A stretch of 64,000 nt of DNA from Bact-08 sp964533215 (lineage in GTDB: Bacteria > Bacteroidota > Bacteroidia > Bacteroidales > UBA932): assembly GCA_964533215.1 (NCBI GenBank), contig CAZHLJ010000002.1, positions 220,049 to 284,048 on the forward strand, given 5' to 3'. Of the stretch, positions 8,233 through 17,280 are shown piece by piece; position 1 is the first letter of the stretch, and each line of letters starts with the position of its first letter. Made by a program: the position numbers and the translations under genes. The notes below the pieces were generated by a model. It worked only from the letters and a program-made list of their open reading frames with translations, had not been told where the DNA came from and did no database searches.

Positions 8233-10617
8233 TTATGATCTTATGTTTTCAGCAATGCGGACTATGTCTGAAAGAAGACTGGCTGCAATAGTGCTTGAGT
8301 CGTTTCCGGGACCTTTTATGACCAAAGGATCAGAGCTATAATATTTTGTAGTCAGTACTATGCAATTTTCTGATTCATCGGAGGAAAACAGAGGATCAGA
8401 TGGGTGTATGGCGCGTAATGAAACCCTTGCATGGTCTCCCTCAATTGTAACAGTATATCTCAGTCTTTTTCCCTTGCCTATTGCGTTGGAATATAGGTTA
8501 TTAAAAATTAAATCGTAGCCAGGTTCAGGAACCATTGATTCCACAGAAATGTTGTTCCTGTCGAGGTTTAACCCGCACTCTCTTGACAATCCAAGACATT
8601 TGCGTGCCAAGTCTTCTCCGCTAAGAGCTATCATAAAATTATCTTCATGCAGATTTTCTGTCTTGAATTCCTTTACAAGTTCACTATATGTCTTGTCTCC
8701 TTCATACATGGAAATAAGCTTGTTCACCTTATCTGAAAAAATCGCTTCGGCCTTGATTACTTCATCTCCTCCTGCCTTGATACCATCCACTATTCCCATT
8801 ACCGGCAGACCTGCACCAATTGAGGCATTATAATAAAACGGCACATCTCTTTTTCTTGAAATTTCCATCAGATTATTATATTGCTCCGGATTCTGTGAGT
8901 TTACCTCTTTATTGGATGTCACGACTGCTATATTTTTCAACATTAATTTTTCATAATGAGAAACAGAATCAGCCTTATCGGTAATATCTATATATACACT
9001 GTTTTCAAGATTCTTGTCCAATATCTCATCAATAGAGCAAGCTTGATAAAGTTGTAGTTCAATTTTTTTTGTAAGCAGTGATTCCCTCTGATTATCAATT
9101 ATCTCCAGCAATTTTGTCAATAAAGGATTTTCAAGAGCAGATTCTTCTTTTTTGGTATTTTGTGCGACTTGTGCAAAGAATAGATTGATCTGTCGCATCT
9201 CTTTTTTAAAAAGAGACTGGTGCAATATTCTTAAAGTTTTTTTCATCTCGTTGTTTTTTATAGCAAATGATATGTTTAATTCGGAACTTCCTTGTGAGAT
9301 AGTTTTGATGTTTATTCCATTGCGGCCGAGCGGACCGAATACTCTGGCTGCCACACCGGGTTCATGGCGCATATTCTCACCAACAACAGCTATTAGTGCG
9401 AGCCCATTTTCCGAGTTTACAGATCCTATCAGACCTGATGCAAGCTCTGTTGCAAATACTTCCGTCAACAATTGACGGGCTTTTTCAGCATTTTCTTCCA
9501 GAACCGCTATGCAGATGGAGTGTTCAGAGGAGGCCTGGCTTATTAGGATTACATTTATCCTGTGCTGAGACAGTGCGGTGAACATTCTTGCAGCAACGCC
9601 TGTAACGCCAACCATCCCAGCTCCCTCTACATTTACAAGGCTTATGTTTTCCAGAGATGTAATTCCCTTGAAATATCCATTTCCTTTAACTGACTCATTG
9701 CAAATAAGAGTTCCTTTATGATCTGGATTCATAGTGTTCTTGACAAGCATAGGAATATGCTTGGCCATCGCGGGTTGCATTGCGGCAGGAAATATCACCT
9801 TAGCTCCGAAATGGGAAAGTTCCATTGCCTCGTTATATGAGAGTTGACTAATGCTTTGGGCCTCTTTTACATATCTTGGGTCAGCGGTCATAACTCCGTC
9901 TACATCTGTCCAGATTTCAATGATTTCTGCATTAAGTGCTGCTCCAAAGATAGATGCGCTATAGTCAGACCCGCTTCTTCCCAATGTTGTGGTCTGACCT
10001 TTTGCTGTTGAAGCTATAAAACCTGTGGCTACAGATATTCCATTGAAGTCAGCATAATATTGGTTTATCTGTTTGTTAGTAACATCAAAATCAACTTTGG
10101 CAGATCCAAAAGAATCATCACTCCTTATTAATTGTCTGGCATCTGTGTAGAGTACATCTCCTTTTATTTCTCCGGAGTATTTAATCGCGCGGGATATTAC
10201 ATAAGCAGAAAGTCTCTCTCCATAGCTCAGAATCAAATCTCGTGTACGAGGAGTGACCTCTCCAACTAAAAATGCCCCTTTTGTTATATCATACAATTCA
10301 TTGCACATGGAAATCACCTCTGCCATTGCAGCGGGTCTCTCTTCGATTGGAAGTAGGCTCTTTAGAGTTTCAAGATGTCTCCTTTCCAATTGTTGTACAA
10401 TCGTTTCCCAATCACCCGTATACGTATATATTGTTCTGCAAAGATTTATAAGCTGATCTGTGACTCCTGCCTGAGCGGAAACTACTACAACCAGATATGG
10501 CTCTTTTTCACTTCTTTTTGCCGATGACTCATTGAACCGATTTTTCACGATTTGAATAACATCTTTGATTCTTTCTGGGCTTGCTACAGATGAGCCGCCA
10601 AATTTCAGGATACGCAT
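8233..10617 (-). CDS. thrA: Bifunctional aspartokinase / homoserine dehydrogenase
   Basis: First and third steps of the aspartate-to-threonine route. 794 aa. The aspartokinase half (about 1-310) is canonical: KFGGSSVA at the N-terminus, TTTLGRSGSDYSA (209-221), WTDVDGVMTADPR (236-248). Two ACT domains follow (about 325-460). The homoserine dehydrogenase half (about 475-794) keeps SNK (568-570), GAGLP (601-605) and SGEDLARK (666-673), but the stretch after INLFF (477-481), where a GxGxxG dinucleotide loop is expected, reads AQVAQNTKKEE. The usual TEPDPRDDL loop is also changed (TENLHEDNF). So kinase function is well supported; dehydrogenase activity is open. It is the first structural gene after the thr leader. 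Confidence 0.93.
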   Translation of the reverse strand: MRILKFGGSSVASPERIKDVIQIVKNRFNESSAKRSEKEPYLVVVVSAQAGVTDQLINLCRTIYTYTGDWETIVQQLERRHLETLKSLLPIEERPAAMAEVISMCNELYDITKGAFLVGEVTPRTRDLILSYGERLSAYVISRAIKYSGEIKGDVLYTDARQLIRSDDSFGSAKVDFDVTNKQINQYYADFNGISVATGFIASTAKGQTTTLGRSGSDYSASIFGAALNAEIIEIWTDVDGVMTADPRYVKEAQSISQLSYNEAMELSHFGAKVIFPAAMQPAMAKHIPMLVKNTMNPDHKGTLICNESVKGNGYFKGITSLENISLVNVEGAGMVGVTGVAARMFTALSQHRINVILISQASSEHSICIAVLEENAEKARQLLTEVFATELASGLIGSVNSENGLALIAVVGENMRHEPGVAARVFGPLGRNGINIKTISQGSSELNISFAIKNNEMKKTLRILHQSLFKKEMRQINLFFAQVAQNTKKEESALENPLLTKLLEIIDNQRESLLTKKIELQLYQACSIDEILDKNLENSVYIDITDKADSVSHYEKLMLKNIAVVTSNKEVNSQNPEQYNNLMEISRKRDVPFYYNASIGAGLPVMGIVDGIKAGGDEVIKAEAIFSDKVNKLISMYEGDKTYSELVKEFKTENLHEDNFMIALSGEDLARKCLGLSRECGLNLDRNNISVESMVPEPGYDLIFNNLYSNAIGKGKRLRYTVTIEGDHARVSLRAIHPSDPLFSSDESENCIVLTTKYYSSDPLVIKGPGNDSSTIAASLLSDIVRIAENIRS

Positions 10618-10649
10618 AGGATTGAATTTTTCATTTTGGTTTTGTGTTT

Positions 10650-10688
10650 AAAACAAAAATGCCATCCTTGTTTAAGGATGGCATTTTT
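10650..10688 (-). terminator. Rho-independent terminator of the thr attenuator
   Basis: On the minus strand the arms 10688-10674 and 10669-10655 form a stem with core TGCCATCCTT / AAGGATGGCA, extended by A/T pairs, with a 4-base loop, followed by a T-rich tract. It lies between the leader peptide (stop at 10726) and the thrA start (10617). A competing pair can be drawn: the leader-stop region TGAGGGTG (10728-10721) is complementary, with two G-U pairs, to CATCCTTA (10680-10673), which includes the 5' arm of the terminator. That is the arrangement expected for an antiterminator exposed by ribosome stalling. Confidence 0.85.
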
Positions 10689-10725
10689 TTGCTATATTAT
10701 CTATTAAATTATAAGCACGGCACCC

Positions 10726-10785
10726 TCATCGCAACAGAACAGTTGTGATAATCGTCGTCGTAGTTGTAATAATAATTTGTGTCAT
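10726..10785 (-). CDS. thrL: thr operon leader peptide
   Basis: A 19-codon ORF reading MTQIIITTTTTIITTVLLR followed by TGA: 8 Thr and 5 Ile among 19 residues, placed just after a promoter and just before a terminator hairpin and thrA. This matches classical attenuation leaders for threonine/isoleucine control in other bacteria, where scarcity of charged tRNA-Thr or tRNA-Ile stalls the ribosome and prevents termination. It is too short for routine gene calling. The composition and position make a chance ORF unlikely. Confidence 0.88.
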   Translation of the reverse strand: MTQIIITTTTTIITTVLLR

Positions 10786-10800
10786 TGTGCTATGTTGCTG

Positions 10801-10829
10801 CAAATATATAAAAAATTCTGTTTGCCAAA
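10801..10829 (-). promoter_or_regulatory. Promoter of the thr leader/thrABC operon
   Basis: On the minus strand TTTG (10829-10826) and TATATTTG (10808-10801) are separated by 17 bases, slightly short of the usual 19-21. The predicted start falls about 8 bases before the leader-peptide ATG at 10785. The promoter lies in the gap directly after the metF stop codon (10838). Confidence 0.68.
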
Positions 10830-10837
10830 TCAATTGT

Positions 10838-11791
10838 TTAGTAGGAGGCCTTTACAATTCTGGCGACGTTGTCAGAACTGCCGTAGGTGTAGTAGTGAAC
10901 TCCGGGAACGCCATCCTTAATCAACCCTTTGGATTGCATAATTGCCCATTCAACACCAACCTCGCGGGCATCCTTGTCGGTTTTACATTTTTTAAGAGCC
11001 GCTACAAGGTCGTTTGGAAGATCAATATGGAAGGCCTGAGGTAATAGTTTAAGGTCGGACATAAGGGAGATCGGTTTTATACCTGCAATAATAGGAACAT
11101 TTATCCCAGCTTTCCTGCAGGCATCACGAAATTTGAAAAATGTCTGATTGTCGAAAAACATCTGCGTAACGACATAATGAGCTCCTGCATCTATCTTTTT
11201 CTTTAAATTTTCGATATCTGATTCCAGATTAGGAGATTCAAAGTGCTTTTCAGGATAACCGGCAACGCCGATACAAAAATTAGTAGGTGTAGTGTCTATA
11301 AGAGACTCTTCCAGATACTTCCCGTGGTTCATATTAGATATTTGCTCAACAAGCTCGCATGCGTGAGCATGGCCATCCTTGTCTGGTTCAAACCTATGAG
11401 TCCCTTTGGGAGCATCACCACGGAGAGCAAGCACATCGTCAATTCCAAGAAAATTCATCTCGATAAGGGCATTTTCAGTCTCCTCTTTAGAAAACCCACC
11501 ACAAAGAATATGTGGAACTACCGGGATGTTATATTTATATTTCACAGCAGCAGCAAGCGCAATGGTTCCAGGCCTTATGCGGACCAATTTTTTTTCGAGA
11601 AGTCCGTCAGGCCTTTCGTAATAGGTTGTCTGGTTGCGGTGCGAAGTGAAATTTATGTAGGCGGGGTTGAACTCCACCAATCTTTCAATAGCAGAGTAAA
11701 TTTTATCAATACTGTGACCTTTCAGTGGTGGAAGAAGTTCAAAGGTGAACAATGCCCCTTTGGCACTGTTTATTTTGTCTATAACACTCAT
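10838..11791 (-). CDS. metF: 5,10-methylenetetrahydrofolate reductase
   Basis: Flavoprotein (317 aa) that makes 5-methyltetrahydrofolate, the methyl donor for MetH. The N-terminal block FTFELLPPLKGHSIDKIY carries the conserved Glu, followed by INFTSHRN, DVLALRGDAPKG, and DAGAHYVVTQMFFDNQTFFKF, all characteristic of the MTHFR TIM barrel. It lies 39 bases after metH on the same strand, so a shared transcript is likely. Its stop codon is only 8 bases from the thr promoter and there is no terminator between, so met transcripts should run into the thr attenuator. Confidence 0.96.
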   Translation of the reverse strand: MSVIDKINSAKGALFTFELLPPLKGHSIDKIYSAIERLVEFNPAYINFTSHRNQTTYYERPDGLLEKKLVRIRPGTIALAAAVKYKYNIPVVPHILCGGFSKEETENALIEMNFLGIDDVLALRGDAPKGTHRFEPDKDGHAHACELVEQISNMNHGKYLEESLIDTTPTNFCIGVAGYPEKHFESPNLESDIENLKKKIDAGAHYVVTQMFFDNQTFFKFRDACRKAGINVPIIAGIKPISLMSDLKLLPQAFHIDLPNDLVAALKKCKTDKDAREVGVEWAIMQSKGLIKDGVPGVHYYTYGSSDNVARIVKASY

Positions 11792-11830
11792 CTTAGTATT
11801 TTTTTGACGATTCTATATTAAATAATTCTT

Positions 11831-14800
11831 TTAAAGATTTGGCGCAAGCCATCTTGATGCTTCTTCCATACTCATATTACTTCTGGAAGCATAATCTTTC
11901 AATTGAGTTTGATCTATCTTCCCTATATTGAAGTATGATGACATAGGGTGGGAGAAGATGTATCCTGAAACTGAAGCAGGAGGAACCATTGCAAAATTTT
12001 CGGTGAGTTCAGTACCAATTGATTTCTCAGCGTCCAGCAAATCGAAGATTACTCTTTTTCCGGTATGGTCAGGGCAGGCAGGATAACCAGGTGCCGGCCT
12101 GATACCAGTATATTTCTGTTTCAATATCTCTTCCATAGATAGGTTCTCCTGAGAATCATAGCCCCAATACTCTTTGCGGATCTTTTCGTGCAACCATTCT
12201 GCTGCAGCCTCGGCAATACGGTCGGTAAGAAGTCTGATCATAATTGTAGCGTAGTCATCCTCTCCGGATTTGCCAAAAGCTTCATCCTGATACTCCTTAA
12301 GAGACTCTTCATTTACAAATGCAGACACGACAAAGGTTCCAATATAGTCAGTAAGCCCAGTTGACTCAGGAGCTATATAATCTGAAAGCGCAAGATTTGG
12401 AACTCCGTTTTCCTTGGGCTCCTGATTTCGCAGAAAATGCAATTTGGCTTTTGCCGCCTTATTTTCATGGAGATGTGCGGCACAACAGCATTGAGCAGCT
12501 TTACCTCCATAAACAGTTACATCGTCACCATCAGAGACGGCAGGAAAAATTCCAAATACAGCCTTGGCAGTAACAAGTTTACGGTCGATAATCTCCTTAA
12601 GATACTTCTGTGCATCATCATAGAGCTTTTTTGCCTCATTCCCCTTGACAGGGTCATTGAATATTGATGGATACTTGCCCGAAATCTTCCATGAAAAGAA
12701 GAAAAATGTCCAATCTATAAAATGTGACAGTTCATTTAGGTCTATATCCTGGAAGCAATGAATTCCCGGTTTCAAAGGTTTGTTTATATTGATGCTCTTC
12801 CAGTCGGTTTTGAGTTTGTTGCATCTGGCCTCTTCAAGCGAAATCAGGTTTTTTTCACCCCTCCTTGAATTGTGACCTTCGCGAAGATTTTTGTACTTCT
12901 CCCTGATTTCAGATAGATATTTGTCTCTATCCTTATTCAGCAACGAAGACAAAACTCCGGCAGCCTTGGATGCATCCTTTACGTGAATGACAGCATTGGA
13001 ATATACAGGCGCAAGTTTTACAGCAGCGTGAATCTCAGATGTAGTAGCCCCACCTATCAGCAGTGGTATGGAAATGCCCCTGCGTTCCATCTCCTCTGCC
13101 ACGTGGGCCATCTCTTCAAGTGAAGGCGTGATAAGCCCGCTCAAGCCGATAAAGTCAACATTCTCTTTTATGGCAGCGTCAATGATCTTTTCTGCAGGCA
13201 CCATTACCCCGAGATCTATTATCTCATAGTTGTTGCATGAAAGAACAACGCTCACAATATTTTTCCCTATGTCATGGACATCTCCCTTAACGGTTGCCAG
13301 AAGAACCTTCCCCGCACTCTTTTTCTCCATACCTTGGTTTTCCTGCTCAATATACGGAGCAAGCTTGGCTACAGCCTTCTTCATCACTCTGGCACTCTTT
13401 ACAACTTGTGGAAGAAACATTTTCCCTGAACCGAAAAGATCCCCGACTTCGTCCATTCCTCCCATCAGAGGACCCTCTATTAGTTCAATGGATCTTGAAA
13501 AAAGCGGGCGAGCCTCTTCTACATCCTCTTCGATAAATTCGTCCAGACCTCTTATCAAGGAGTGCTTTATGCGTTCAGCGACAGGAAGTAGCCTCCACTC
13601 ATCTGCTTTCTCCTCTTTCTTTCCTTCTCCCTTAATACCTTCGGCAAATTTAACAAGTCTCTCTGTAGAATCTTTTCTGCGATTGAGTATGACATCTTCT
13701 GTCATCTGTAGCAGATCAGGTTCAATTTCGCTGTATACCTGCAACATTCCAGGGTTTACAATTCCCATGTCAAGCCCCGCTTTTATAGCGTGGAAAAGGA
13801 ATACGGAATGCATTGCCTCCCTAACAACGTTGTTCCCTCGGAATGAGAAGGAGAGGTTGCTGATACCACCGCTAACCTTGGCATAAGGAAGATTTTTCCT
13901 TATCCATTCGGTAGCCTTTATAAAATTGACGGCATAGTCGTCATGTTCCTCTATTCCAGTGGCTACTGCAAGGACGTTAGGGTCAAATATGATATCCTCT
14001 GGAGGAAAACCTATCTTGTCCACCAACAGACGATATGATCTCTCCGCTACCTTTATTCTCTTTTCGAAAGTATCTGCCTGGCCGCTTTCATCGAACAACA
14101 TTACAACGGCAGCAGCACCATACCTTCTTATCTTCTTTGCCCTATCAAGAAAGATCTCCTCACCCTCCTTCAGGCTGATTGAATTCACAACCGATTTGCC
14201 CTGTATACACTTAAGAGCGGCTTCGATAACGCTCCATCGTGAAGAGTCAATCATAAGTGGAAGTTTGGATATATCTGGTTCGGACATCATAAGGTTGACA
14301 AATCTCACCATTGCCCTTTCTGAATCCAGCATAGCCTCATCCATGCAGACATCTATCACTTGTGCGCCTCCTTCAACCTGATTCCTGGCTATTGCAAGAG
14401 CCTCGTCATATTTCTCCTCCCTTATCAGCTTTGCAAATTTTGCTGAACCAGAAACATTGGTGCGTTCGCCGATATTCACAAAGTTGGTTTCAGGAGTAAT
14501 TGTCAGTACCTCCAGCCCGCTCAGACGGGTGTATTTATTTATCTCAGGCTTTACCCTGGGCTTATATTTTATGGCAGTCTCAGCAATTTTTCTGATATGA
14601 TCAGGAGATGTTCCGCAGCACCCACCAATAACGTTTATCCAACCCTCTTTCATGAACTCTTCAACAATTGATGCCATGAATTCAGGAGATTGGTCGTATT
14701 CCCCGAATTGATTTGGAAGACCCGCGTTAGGATGTGCTGAGATGTGAAATTCTGATTTGGAAGCCAACTCTTTCACAAAAGGTCTTAACTGGGCAGCTCC

Positions 14801-15532
14801 AAGGGCGCAATTCAAGCCGATGCTGAATAGCGGAAAGTGTGATACCGAGACCATGAAAGATTCAAGTGTCTGACCGGTCAAGGTTCTACCACTAGCATCG
14901 GTAATTGTGCCTGAAACCATGACAGGCAACCTTATACCTCTCTCCTCAAATATCGAGTCAATAGCAAACAGGGCTGCCTTGCAATTCAATACATCAAAAA
15001 CCGTCTCTACAAGAAGAATGTCGACACCTCCGTCAATCAGCCCATTTGCCTGCTCTGTGTATGCTTCGACAAGTTGGTCAAACGTTATAGCCCTTGCACC
15101 GGGATCGTTCACGTCTGATGACATTGATGCCGTCCTGTTTGTGGGGCCGAGTGTGCCGGCAATGAAATGAGCCTTTGAGTCGTTGTATTCGGCAATGGCC
15201 TCGGAAGCATTATGAACTGCCTGATAATTCAACTCATATACGAGATTTTCAAGACCGTAGTCGGCCATGGATATCCGGTTGGAATTGAATGTGTTTGTTG
15301 TAATTATATCTGCGCCAGCCTCAAGGTACTCTCGATGAATTTCCTTGATGACATCAGGTTTTGTAAGAGTAAGGAGATCGTTATTACCCTTTTGTATAAG
15401 AGGTATGTCCTTGAATCTCTCTCCGCGATAATCATTTTCCTGAAGTTTGTGCCTCTGAATCATAGTTCCCATGGCACCATCAAGAATCAGTATTTTTTTA
15501 CACGCGGCAAATTCAAGTGAGTTCTTCACCAT
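11831..15532 (-). CDS. metH: Cobalamin-dependent methionine synthase
   Basis: Full-length four-module MetH (1233 aa) that transfers methyl from methyl-THF via cobalamin to homocysteine. Homocysteine domain about 1-330, with zinc ligands Cys242 (NCALG) and Cys305/Cys306 (GGCCG). Pterin domain about 345-610, with NIGERTNVSGSAKF. Cap and cobalamin domains about 650-880, with GDVHDIGKNIV and His753 as the lower axial ligand. Reactivation domain about 890-1233, with RPAPGYPACPDHT for AdoMet-dependent reactivation. The organism must therefore make or import B12. It lies between ahcY (27-base gap) and metF (39-base gap). Confidence 0.97.
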   Translation of the reverse strand: MVKNSLEFAACKKILILDGAMGTMIQRHKLQENDYRGERFKDIPLIQKGNNDLLTLTKPDVIKEIHREYLEAGADIITTNTFNSNRISMADYGLENLVYELNYQAVHNASEAIAEYNDSKAHFIAGTLGPTNRTASMSSDVNDPGARAITFDQLVEAYTEQANGLIDGGVDILLVETVFDVLNCKAALFAIDSIFEERGIRLPVMVSGTITDASGRTLTGQTLESFMVSVSHFPLFSIGLNCALGAAQLRPFVKELASKSEFHISAHPNAGLPNQFGEYDQSPEFMASIVEEFMKEGWINVIGGCCGTSPDHIRKIAETAIKYKPRVKPEINKYTRLSGLEVLTITPETNFVNIGERTNVSGSAKFAKLIREEKYDEALAIARNQVEGGAQVIDVCMDEAMLDSERAMVRFVNLMMSEPDISKLPLMIDSSRWSVIEAALKCIQGKSVVNSISLKEGEEIFLDRAKKIRRYGAAAVVMLFDESGQADTFEKRIKVAERSYRLLVDKIGFPPEDIIFDPNVLAVATGIEEHDDYAVNFIKATEWIRKNLPYAKVSGGISNLSFSFRGNNVVREAMHSVFLFHAIKAGLDMGIVNPGMLQVYSEIEPDLLQMTEDVILNRRKDSTERLVKFAEGIKGEGKKEEKADEWRLLPVAERIKHSLIRGLDEFIEEDVEEARPLFSRSIELIEGPLMGGMDEVGDLFGSGKMFLPQVVKSARVMKKAVAKLAPYIEQENQGMEKKSAGKVLLATVKGDVHDIGKNIVSVVLSCNNYEIIDLGVMVPAEKIIDAAIKENVDFIGLSGLITPSLEEMAHVAEEMERRGISIPLLIGGATTSEIHAAVKLAPVYSNAVIHVKDASKAAGVLSSLLNKDRDKYLSEIREKYKNLREGHNSRRGEKNLISLEEARCNKLKTDWKSININKPLKPGIHCFQDIDLNELSHFIDWTFFFFSWKISGKYPSIFNDPVKGNEAKKLYDDAQKYLKEIIDRKLVTAKAVFGIFPAVSDGDDVTVYGGKAAQCCCAAHLHENKAAKAKLHFLRNQEPKENGVPNLALSDYIAPESTGLTDYIGTFVVSAFVNEESLKEYQDEAFGKSGEDDYATIMIRLLTDRIAEAAAEWLHEKIRKEYWGYDSQENLSMEEILKQKYTGIRPAPGYPACPDHTGKRVIFDLLDAEKSIGTELTENFAMVPPASVSGYIFSHPMSSYFNIGKIDQTQLKDYASRSNMSMEEASRWLAPNL

Positions 15533-15559
15533 TTTATCTTTTTTTGATTTTTTCTCTTT

Positions 15560-16972
15560 CTAGTATCTGTAATATTCTGCCTTGTATGGTCCATCAACGT
15601 CAACACCTATATAGGCAGCCTGTTCAGGTGTCAGTTTGGTAAGCTTGACTCCAATTCTTGCAAGGTGAAGGCGAGCTACCTCTTCGTCCAGAAGCTTAGG
15701 AAGGAGGTATACTCCAACCTCATGTTTCTTTGTCCAAAGCTCAATTTGGGCAAGGGTTTGATTTGTGAAAGAGTTGCTCATTACAAAAGAAGGATGTCCG
15801 GTTGCACAGCCAAGGTTTACAAGCCTGCCGTCGGCCAGCAACAGAATGGAGTGTCCTTCTGGGAAGAAGTACTGATCTACCTGTGGTTTGATGTTCCTGG
15901 CCTTTATACCCGGATACTTTTTCAGTTTCTCTACCTGTATTTCATTGTCGAAATGACCAATATTGCAGACAATTGCATTATCCAACATCTTAGCCATATG
16001 CTCGATTCTTATGATATCTCTGTTTCCTGTTGTAGTAACATAGATATTTCCTTCATTGAGAGCATCTTCCACCGGTTTAACCTCAAATCCTTCCATTGCT
16101 GCCTGAAGTGCACAGATTGGGTCTATCTCCGTTACGATAACCCTTGCACCATAGCTACGCATAGAGTGGGCGCATCCCTTTCCTACATCACCATATCCGC
16201 ATACAACCACAACCTTGCCTGCAATCATTATATCTGTTGCACGCTTGATGCCATCTGCCAGAGATTCGCGGCATCCATACAAGTTGTCGAATTTTGACTT
16301 GGTTACAGAGTCATTTACGTTGAAAGCAGGGAATAGAAGCTCTTTTTCTTCCATCATCTGATATAAACGATGAACGCCTGTTGTGGTCTCTTCTGATACA
16401 CCTTTGATTTCTGGAACGCGGGTAGCCCAGAATTTATTATCTTCGTTGAGTATGCTCTTGAGAATAACCTTCAGCTCTTTTTCATCTTCTGTGTCTGCCG
16501 GAACATCCAGTACAGATGCATCTTTTTCTGCCTTGAATCCAAGGTGACACATCAATGTTGCATCTCCGCCATCATCAACTATAAGAATCGGTCCTTTTCC
16601 TCCGGGGAAATTCAGTGCCTGAAGCGTGCACCACCAATAGTCTTTAAGACTTTCGCCTTTCCATGCAAAAACGGGAACTCCTGCGGCGGCAATTGCAGCA
16701 GCGGCGTGATCCTGGGTAGAGTATATATTACAGCTTACCCATCTTACTTCTGCGCCCAATTCAACAAGGGTCTCGATAAGAACGGCTGTCTGGATTGTCA
16801 TATGCAATGAACCCATTACTCTTGCACCTTTGAGAGGTTTCTGCTTTCCATATTTTTCGCGCAGGGCCATCAACCCTGGCATTTCAAACTCTGCAAGTTC
16901 AATCTCTTTGCGACCAAACCCTGCCAACTGAATGTCGGCTACTTTATACGATTCCGAAGAAAATAGTTCCAT
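15560..16972 (-). CDS. ahcY: Adenosylhomocysteinase
   Basis: NAD-dependent hydrolase that splits S-adenosylhomocysteine into adenosine and homocysteine, feeding MetH. The 470-aa length is normal. Motifs: HMTIQTAVLIETL near the N-terminus, FNVNDSVTKSKFDN (substrate and NAD region), VVVCGYGDVGKGCA (Rossmann glycines), NLGCATGHPSFVMSNSF near the end and a C-terminal KAEYYRY. First gene of an ahcY-metH-metF methyl-cycle operon. A TATATTTG element 27 bases upstream of the start is the likely promoter. Confidence 0.97.
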   Translation of the reverse strand: MELFSSESYKVADIQLAGFGRKEIELAEFEMPGLMALREKYGKQKPLKGARVMGSLHMTIQTAVLIETLVELGAEVRWVSCNIYSTQDHAAAAIAAAGVPVFAWKGESLKDYWWCTLQALNFPGGKGPILIVDDGGDATLMCHLGFKAEKDASVLDVPADTEDEKELKVILKSILNEDNKFWATRVPEIKGVSEETTTGVHRLYQMMEEKELLFPAFNVNDSVTKSKFDNLYGCRESLADGIKRATDIMIAGKVVVVCGYGDVGKGCAHSMRSYGARVIVTEIDPICALQAAMEGFEVKPVEDALNEGNIYVTTTGNRDIIRIEHMAKMLDNAIVCNIGHFDNEIQVEKLKKYPGIKARNIKPQVDQYFFPEGHSILLLADGRLVNLGCATGHPSFVMSNSFTNQTLAQIELWTKKHEVGVYLLPKLLDEEVARLHLARIGVKLTKLTPEQAAYIGVDVDGPYKAEYYRY

Positions 16973-16998
16973 GCTATTCGATATTTGTTTTTAACCGA

Positions 16999-17006
16999 CA
17001 AATATA
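16999..17006 (-). promoter_or_regulatory. Putative -7 element of the ahcY promoter
   Basis: TATATTTG on the minus strand, 27 bases upstream of the ahcY ATG. No exact TTTG is found at the -33 position. An inverted repeat (ATGAAAG / CTTTCAT) covers the -33 region and could be an operator. Confidence 0.55.
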
Positions 17007-17120
17007 ATTAAAAAAATCCGATGAAAGGCATCTGTTGCTTTCATTGGTAGTTTGTTGTAAATCAAATAAATATATTTCAATTCTTGATAGCCTCTCTTTT
17101 AATCTATTGATGATCATTTA

Positions 17121-17141
17121 TTTATAGCCATAGCCTGTAAA
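17121..17141 (+). repeat. Possible left-end hairpin of the transposase element
   Basis: TTTATAG (17121-17127) pairs with CTGTAAA (17135-17141) with one wobble and a 7-base loop. The loop length matches that of the hairpin just after the transposase gene. IS200-type elements carry subterminal hairpins at both ends, so this could mark the left end. The pairing is short and AT-rich. Confidence 0.35.
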
Positions 17142-17280
17142 AAGCTGTTAGTTAAATATATATAAATCGGATTGGCAGCCGTATTGTTATTTGTCTGATT
17201 CTAAAAGAATTTCGGTTAATATCATAACTCAATAAAATCATATTGGAGTATATTGCTGCCAAATCAAATGTGAAGAAGAT

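Larger units (their letters stand above)
16973..17280. other. Non-coding region between ahcY and the transposase gene
   Basis: 308 bases between two divergent genes. It holds the ahcY promoter (16999-17006), an inverted repeat ATGAAAG...CTTTCAT just upstream of it (about 17021-17044), and the small hairpin at 17121-17141 that may belong to the left end of the transposase element. I saw no SAM riboswitch structure, tRNA or convincing small gene here. Confidence 0.6.

Noticed and set aside
10745..11044. Plus-strand ORF of 99 aa opposite the thr leader and metF
   Set aside because: Its valine/isoleucine-rich start is simply the complement of the Thr/Ile leader peptide, and the rest lies antisense to metF.
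16973..17280. A SAM or SAH riboswitch upstream of ahcY
   Set aside because: I could draw only a short inverted repeat (ATGAAAG/CTTTCAT), with no multi-helix junction or conserved core; an unusual class cannot be excluded by eye.
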